This document shows positions 59,453 to 64,000 of a stretch of 64,000 bases of DNA, piece after piece (position 1 is the first letter of the stretch; every line of letters starts with the position of its first letter). Where the stretch lies: positions 1-64,000 of the forward strand of contig CBFCZO010000005.1 in assembly GCA_965602675.1 (NCBI GenBank). Direction: 5' to 3'. The DNA comes from DATKUA01 sp965602675. Its GTDB lineage: Bacteria; Acidobacteriota; DATKUA01. The position numbers and the translations under genes were made by a program. Below the pieces are notes generated by a model that saw nothing but the letters and a program-made list of their open reading frames with translations, ran no database searches and had not been told where the DNA came from.

Positions 59453-60835
59453 ATGCATGTAATTCTTTCAATCCTTCTCATGTTTGGACCGGCCGCGGTC
59501 CAGGATACCGCCGAGCATGTCAAGGATCCGTTATTAGTCATTGCTGAACTGGACCGGCTGGCCGGCATGGAGCTATGGCCCGGGTTCGATCCGGCTTCCT
59601 ACCCCATAGCATTGTTCGATGGAGCCGACACTTGGCTTTTCCGACACCCGTCACCACCTGAGGGATTCAAATCCGCTCCCGACTCGCAGGCTGTATGGGT
59701 CTATGAAGGACGGCATCCGGCGATGCGCTGGAACTCCAAGGCTGAGATCGGCGGCGTCACGACTGCCACCGTACTTCTGAACATTCAGCCCGACCGCCCC
59801 GCCATCGAGGAGGCATCGATCATCGTCCACGAGACGTTTCACATCTTCCAGGACGAGCACCATCCCGGATGGACGGCGAACGAGGCCCACCGTTTCACGT
59901 ATCCGATCGACGATGCGCAGAATTATCTGCTGACAATCATCGAGGATCACGCTCTGGCCCGCGCTCTTGAGGCCAAGAGCGATAAAGAGGCTGCTGCCTG
60001 GGCAGCCCGTGCACTTGCGGTCAGGATAGAACGGACTGCCGTCCTGGCTGATGAACACAGGGCCTTCGAGACCGGCCTGGAAATGATGGAAGGGACGGCG
60101 CGTTACCTTGCACAGTTCACTCTGGGCAAATCCGAATCGACCGCGACATTGCTGGATATCCTGACTCCCGACCAGTTTCGCTGGCGGCCTTACGCCACCG
60201 GCTGCGCGCTGGCCGCGCTGCTCGATCGATTCGACGGCGGCTGGAAGCAACGTATTGAGGATATTGCAGAGCTTACGCTTGAACGCGCTCTTGAGGATGC
60301 TCTTCGCAAGCGTGACGTTTCTCCGGCCGATTTCACGGCTGATGAACTCGCCGGTTTTAAGCTCAGAGCGGAGAAGGCAATTGCCGACTTGCTGGTGCAC
60401 CGTAAGAGCCTGCGTGAGGAATTTCAATCACGGGAGGGTTGGCGAGTAATCCTGAAACTCGCCCCGGGAGTTGAGCTACTGGCGACGGAACGCTTCGACC
60501 CGATCACCAACGCCCTGCTCGGCGGCGGGCAGATGCTGCACGGAAACATCCTGATCCTCAGAAATGAAAACGGCAGGGTGGAGATGCGTAATCCCCACAG
60601 TAGACGCGGAGAATTTATCGGCCTGAACGCACTGACAACAGCCGAGGGCGAGCACCCCGTCTTCGGCGGCGTCAGCAGCGTTGTTTACGCCGGATTCGAG
60701 GGCGAACCGGAGATCGACGGAGGCGGTGGGAGGATAAAGGTCTCAGCCGGGGGCTTTGTCATGGAATTCAGCGAAGCGAGTCTGGAACGTGGCGGTAATC
60801 GCATCACGGTGACGCTTTCTAAGCCTCAGCGCTGA
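59453..60835 (+). CDS. Secreted protein with HExxH motif, putative zinc metallopeptidase
   Basis: A 460-residue protein that I do not recognise by family. It starts at ATG 59453 behind AAGGGGAGGGGATT, with a short hydrophobic start (about 1-16) that could be a signal. HETFHIFQDEHHPGW (about 126-140) contains HExxH (His126, Glu127, His130), and a third zinc ligand could be Glu213 in MMEGTARYLAQF, as in gluzincins. The C-terminal 130 residues (KLAPGVELLATERFDPITN onward) form a beta-rich domain. The order signal, metal site, beta domain, and the presence of an M14 peptidase next to it, suggest a role in protein breakdown. Activity is inference. Confidence 0.78.
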   Translation: MHVILSILLMFGPAAVQDTAEHVKDPLLVIAELDRLAGMELWPGFDPASYPIALFDGADTWLFRHPSPPEGFKSAPDSQAVWVYEGRHPAMRWNSKAEIGGVTTATVLLNIQPDRPAIEEASIIVHETFHIFQDEHHPGWTANEAHRFTYPIDDAQNYLLTIIEDHALARALEAKSDKEAAAWAARALAVRIERTAVLADEHRAFETGLEMMEGTARYLAQFTLGKSESTATLLDILTPDQFRWRPYATGCALAALLDRFDGGWKQRIEDIAELTLERALEDALRKRDVSPADFTADELAGFKLRAEKAIADLLVHRKSLREEFQSREGWRVILKLAPGVELLATERFDPITNALLGGGQMLHGNILILRNENGRVEMRNPHSRRGEFIGLNALTTAEGEHPVFGGVSSVVYAGFEGEPEIDGGGGRIKVSAGGFVMEFSEASLERGGNRITVTLSKPQR

Positions 60836-60861
60836 GGCATCCGGTTTCCCTACTCGGTTGA

Positions 60862-60892
60862 AATAGAAAAGGGCGGACAGAAATGTCCGCCC
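60862..60892 (-). terminator. Hairpin terminator of the M14 gene
   Basis: GGGCGGACA at 60871-60879 pairs with TGTCCGCCC at 60884-60892 around GAAA. On the minus strand it is followed by TTTTCTATTT. It may also serve the convergent plus-strand gene. Confidence 0.85.
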
Positions 60893-60917
60893 TCCAGTCG
60901 ATCGAGATAACGGGTAG

Positions 60918-63779
60918 CTAGAAACTGGTTTCCGCCTTATCTTCTTCTTTCTTCTCCGGCGCTTCGCGTAGTTCCGCAGGAGCCTGCCAGTTCATCAGTG
61001 TGTTGTAGACGTAGCTGAAGTTGGCATGATTCATCCAGCGGTACATCGGGTTGAAGCCGAAGAGGACGACGCGGCCCTTGCCAAGCGGGGCGTCGATGAT
61101 CGCTGCCGAGCCGTCGATCGCGTTGCCGTTGCGTAACAAGCCGCTACGGAGCAGAGGAATCTTCTTGCCTTGTCTTGCAGATTGCTCGCCTCCTCCGCCG
61201 GCCATGCCGTAGGGACCAAACCTGCCGCCAGCGGCATCCGGCTCCTTGGTGCCGAACTGGAGCACGACGTACTTCCGCATGTGCTCGGCCACGTTGAAGA
61301 GCGGCAGCTGGCTGCGATAGATCGACGGGTGCTCGTCGTAACCGTAGGCTATCGGGTTGCCCGGCTGTCGAACCGTGCCGGCAAGGATGGTGCCCGGACA
61401 GGCAACGGTGCGCGGTAGCTGCGAGCCGTAGACGCCGCTGACGAAACCAAGATCGGTCACTAGGCTCGAGCCTGTACCCATTGTGATCAGCGTGCCGCCT
61501 TCCTTGACGTACTTCTCGAGTTCGAGTGCTCCCTCGAGGCCGAGGCCTCCGGTGATGTCGTCGCTGGAATCGGGGTAACCCATGTACTTGAATTCTTCAG
61601 TCTTGTTGTAAGCGATGGGGGAGTGGCGGGAATCGACTCCGCGCAGCATGCGTACGCCGCCGCCCCAGCCGCCCTGGTGCGGAATGATAATCACGTCGAA
61701 ATCGGCGAGCAGGCCGCCCTTGCGGATGCGCTCGTCGTTGATCAGCGTAAAGGGCACGTTGTCCTGCTCCAGCGCATAGCGTGTCCAGCCGCTCTCCTGG
61801 GTATTGAACCAGGAGTGGTACATCGCCAGGCGCGGCAGCTTGATCGTGCGCAGCTCGGGCGGATCGAATTCCGCGGGCATGAACGTATTCAGCCGGTACT
61901 TATCGAAAATTTGCGATACCTTTACAGCCGTCTCATCGTTAACGCGGAAGCCAGGCAGTACCCAAGTGCCGGCGGGGAAGGTTTTCTCACCGACCTTGAA
62001 TTCCTTGTCGGCTGCTTTCACTTCGACGCCCGCTTCTTCGAGCTCGACGATGGCGTTGATCATGGCGGTGCCCTGCGGCTCGACAAGTGTGTAATCCGCC
62101 TGGCGCATGCCCCCGCGCTCGCCGCCGAAAGCCGGGCCGTCGCCGAATACCTCCATCGCGGCCTCGAGTACGGCCTTGTCGCCGATTTCCTCTGTTTTGA
62201 CATCCATCATCAAACCAATAGTCCAGGCCGTGGCGTCGTAGGGATTGTTACTGTAATTCTGCGGCCACTCCTGTTTTTCGAGAAGAGTCTTGGCGATTGT
62301 GCGGTAGGGCTGATCTAGGCGGACGACTACACTGCCGGTGGGATAAGTCTTCGCCTTTTCGCCTTCGCCGAGGGTGAGATCGGCACTCAGGAGGTGCATC
62401 TCGACGCCCTGACGACGCATTACATCGAGCAAGCGGTTGGCCGCCAGCGGGTCCTTTTGTTCAGGCGGGATTATCCAGGCATAGGGCGTTTCACTGCTGC
62501 CGGCGGTAACGGCGTTGTTGCTCTTTTTCCAGAAGTTCTCAAGGACTGTATCGGCATGGCGGGCGGTGAAATCGAGCGCGATCAGGCAGCCGCTCTGTTG
62601 TAGGTTGACATTATTACGCAGGCTCCAGACCACCTTGTCAGGCGGCGGACTGGGCCTGTACCACTCGCGTGATGTGACATTGCCCCGGAAGCTGACCTCG
62701 CGTTCATAGGTGTTGGCACCTGCGTTGCCGTAAGTCTCGTAGAAGCGGCCGATGGCGTTGTGGTTATTCGGCAGCCAGAGGAGGTAGCCGGGATACCAGC
62801 CGGTATAGAAGCCGTGGGTCCATACGCCGGGTACGCCGTAGCTCGACATCTGCGTGACTTCATTGAAGGCGAACCATTGCCACTCATTGATCGTGATCGG
62901 GTCCTGCGCCGTGTAGTAGGGGCCGGTGCCGGTGGAGATGTATAGCAGGGGGACACTCTCATGCAGGTCGTGGCACACCTGGGGATGGAACATGAAGAAG
63001 GCGTTGAAGATATTGCGGGTCAGCGGCTGTGAGACCATGATTCCGTCGCGGTTGTTGTCGTGCTGGGTGTAGTCGCCCCAGTAAGGCGTCGAACGCGAGG
63101 GCAGGTCCTCCCACTTCTCGACCTTCTTGGTGTGGCGGTAGTACCAATTGACCTGGCGGTTCCAGCCGTCGGTCTCGAGCACCGGCACGATCAGCGCAAC
63201 CACGTTGGCGCGGATGCGCTTGATCATCTCGGTATCGGAGGCGGCGAGACGGTAGGCCAATTCCATTAGCATCTCGGGGCTGCCGGTCTCAGGCGAATGG
63301 AGGCCGCCGCTTATCAGGTAAAACGGTTTGGCTTCCTTGACGATCTCACCCATTCGCTCCTCGTCGGTAACGCGCGGGTCGGCCAATGCCTTGGTCATCG
63401 CACGGTAACGGTCGAGGTCGGCGATGGTGTCTGCGTCGGAGACAGCCACCACCACCATCATGTTTCCCTGGTGGCTTTTGCCGATATCGAACACCTTCAC
63501 GCGGTCGCACTTCTCATCGAGCGTGCGGTAATAGCGGAGAATGTCGTCGTAATAAGTATGCTTACCGGGTGTGCCGGAGATGTAGCCGAGCACCTGTTTT
63601 GGCGAAGGAATGGTATCGCTGGCCGGCAGGTAGTCCACGAGCGGTGTGAGGAACCTTGCCTCGGTTGTGTACTCGTGGATCATTTTTGTTGCTTCCTCAT
63701 CGCGCCTGTCCTGTGCAGCCAGAGTAACTGCTGCGAGTAAAAGGAAGACGGATAGGTGTAGAGCGGTTCTTTTACGCAT
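60918..63779 (-). CDS. M14-family zinc carboxypeptidase, exported
   Basis: A 953-residue peptidase with a signal peptide (about 1-21, ending LAAQ). The M14 domain has the metal ligands His161 and Glu164 in GGLHSPETGSPE, and QVCHDLHESVPLLY (near 280) with the third His. The long C-terminal half, which carries IVIPHQGGWGGGVRMLRG and other glutamine-amidotransferase-like stretches, is not part of the classical domain and is shared with other large bacterial M14 proteins. ATG 63779 follows a weak GGGGGTTAAGGG. It should cut residues from the C-terminus of peptides in the periplasm. Confidence 0.92.
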   Translation of the reverse strand: MRKRTALHLSVFLLLAAVTLAAQDRRDEEATKMIHEYTTEARFLTPLVDYLPASDTIPSPKQVLGYISGTPGKHTYYDDILRYYRTLDEKCDRVKVFDIGKSHQGNMMVVVAVSDADTIADLDRYRAMTKALADPRVTDEERMGEIVKEAKPFYLISGGLHSPETGSPEMLMELAYRLAASDTEMIKRIRANVVALIVPVLETDGWNRQVNWYYRHTKKVEKWEDLPSRSTPYWGDYTQHDNNRDGIMVSQPLTRNIFNAFFMFHPQVCHDLHESVPLLYISTGTGPYYTAQDPITINEWQWFAFNEVTQMSSYGVPGVWTHGFYTGWYPGYLLWLPNNHNAIGRFYETYGNAGANTYEREVSFRGNVTSREWYRPSPPPDKVVWSLRNNVNLQQSGCLIALDFTARHADTVLENFWKKSNNAVTAGSSETPYAWIIPPEQKDPLAANRLLDVMRRQGVEMHLLSADLTLGEGEKAKTYPTGSVVVRLDQPYRTIAKTLLEKQEWPQNYSNNPYDATAWTIGLMMDVKTEEIGDKAVLEAAMEVFGDGPAFGGERGGMRQADYTLVEPQGTAMINAIVELEEAGVEVKAADKEFKVGEKTFPAGTWVLPGFRVNDETAVKVSQIFDKYRLNTFMPAEFDPPELRTIKLPRLAMYHSWFNTQESGWTRYALEQDNVPFTLINDERIRKGGLLADFDVIIIPHQGGWGGGVRMLRGVDSRHSPIAYNKTEEFKYMGYPDSSDDITGGLGLEGALELEKYVKEGGTLITMGTGSSLVTDLGFVSGVYGSQLPRTVACPGTILAGTVRQPGNPIAYGYDEHPSIYRSQLPLFNVAEHMRKYVVLQFGTKEPDAAGGRFGPYGMAGGGGEQSARQGKKIPLLRSGLLRNGNAIDGSAAIIDAPLGKGRVVLFGFNPMYRWMNHANFSYVYNTLMNWQAPAELREAPEKKEEDKAETSF

Positions 63780-63940
63780 CCCTTAACCCCCATGTTTGGT
63801 GCGTTATGACCTTGGGTCGGCGGCTGATTCCCGGTTCGGAGATCGCGGCAAGACTCGGGAAGCCGTTACGGGATAATAATGCGACAGTTTCGCAAATAAA
63901 TCAAACGTGATTATTTTCGGAAGTGCGGCTCGTGACGTTA

Positions 63941-64000
63941 CTATTCAAGCTTCAATTCCTCGATCCCATCCATGTAGGGTACGAGCGCTTCGGGCAGCAG
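63941..64000 (-). CDS. serS: Seryl-tRNA synthetase, C-terminal end only
   Basis: The last 19 codons plus stop of a minus-strand gene cut off by the window edge. They read LLPEALVPYMDGIEELKLE and TAG at 63941-63943, the C-terminal pattern (PEALxPYMxG) of bacterial SerRS. The upstream part lies outside the window. Confidence 0.88.
   Translation of the reverse strand: MLPEALVPYMDGIEELKLE

Noticed and set aside
1..64000. Mobile elements, prophage, CRISPR arrays or integrons
   Set aside because: No transposase, integrase, repeat-spacer array or terminal inverted repeat pair was found on either strand, and the tRNA-His gene has no integrase beside it.

Overview
This 64 kb window is a bacterial chromosome segment of moderately high GC with dense coding and no sign of phage, transposon or CRISPR. 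The envelope is Gram-negative in type: a DUF1302-like and a DUF5916-like outer-membrane protein, a LolA-like outer-membrane lipoprotein carrier, several lipoprotein or secreted peptidases and two RND exporters. A class I-type (CX2C-X8-C-X5-C) hybrid cluster protein points to anaerobic or microaerobic life. The many secreted peptidases (S8, tricorn, S9A, S9B, CocE/S15-like, M24, M14, a HETFH protein) fit a protein- and peptide-degrading heterotroph. The mix recalls Acidobacteriota/Aminicenantes or another deep uncultured lineage, but that placement is inference and no marker gene here settles it.

Layout. 1-641: 5' end of an unrecognised sensor-like gene (minus). 0.7-8.6 kb: secreted subtilase, orphan hypA, a multidomain zinc-ribbon membrane protein, then a sodium-solute symporter / amidohydrolase / membrane protein operon. 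8.8-12.3 kb: an ECF-like sigma factor, two paralogous membrane proteins whose cytosolic ends look like excisionase-type helix-turn-helix domains, and a 71-residue protein between them behind a tandem DNA repeat. This is the best candidate for an undescribed system. 12.3-18.2 kb (minus): a BMP-type ABC importer operon (lipoprotein, double ATPase, two permeases) flanked by a flavin-binding protein and an anchored secreted protein. 18.5-26.5 kb: tricorn protease homolog, prolyl oligopeptidase and DPP-IV-like peptidase, each followed by a hairpin terminator or its own leader. 26.6-27.7 kb: SUMF1-type lipoprotein.

27.9-32.1 kb (minus): a four-gene trehalose operon carrying both the OtsA/OtsB and the TreT route plus a DUF5752-type protein. 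32.35 kb: tRNA-His with a canonical promoter. 32.7-46.7 kb: DUF5916-like protein, aminotransferase, Crp/Fnr regulator and hcp with two TTGA-N6-TCAA operators, an MMPL/RND protein, TPR-CocE hydrolase, M24 peptidase and a secreted glutathione peroxidase.

46.9-52.8 kb: an ArsR-rhodanese fusion regulator with its own palindromic operator leads an RND exporter, a DUF2892 protein, a LolA-like protein and a DUF1302 porin-like protein, which together look like a sulfur- or metal-responsive envelope export unit. 52.9-57.1 kb: a 54-residue ribbon-helix-helix protein, two tandem secreted alkaline phosphatases and a REC-PAS protein. 57.2-59.3 kb (minus): DUF72, endonuclease/exonuclease/phosphatase and alkyltransferase-like genes in a tight operon. 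59.5-63.8 kb: a secreted HETFH protein and a large M14 carboxypeptidase, convergent around a terminator. 63,941-64,000: the last codons of serS.
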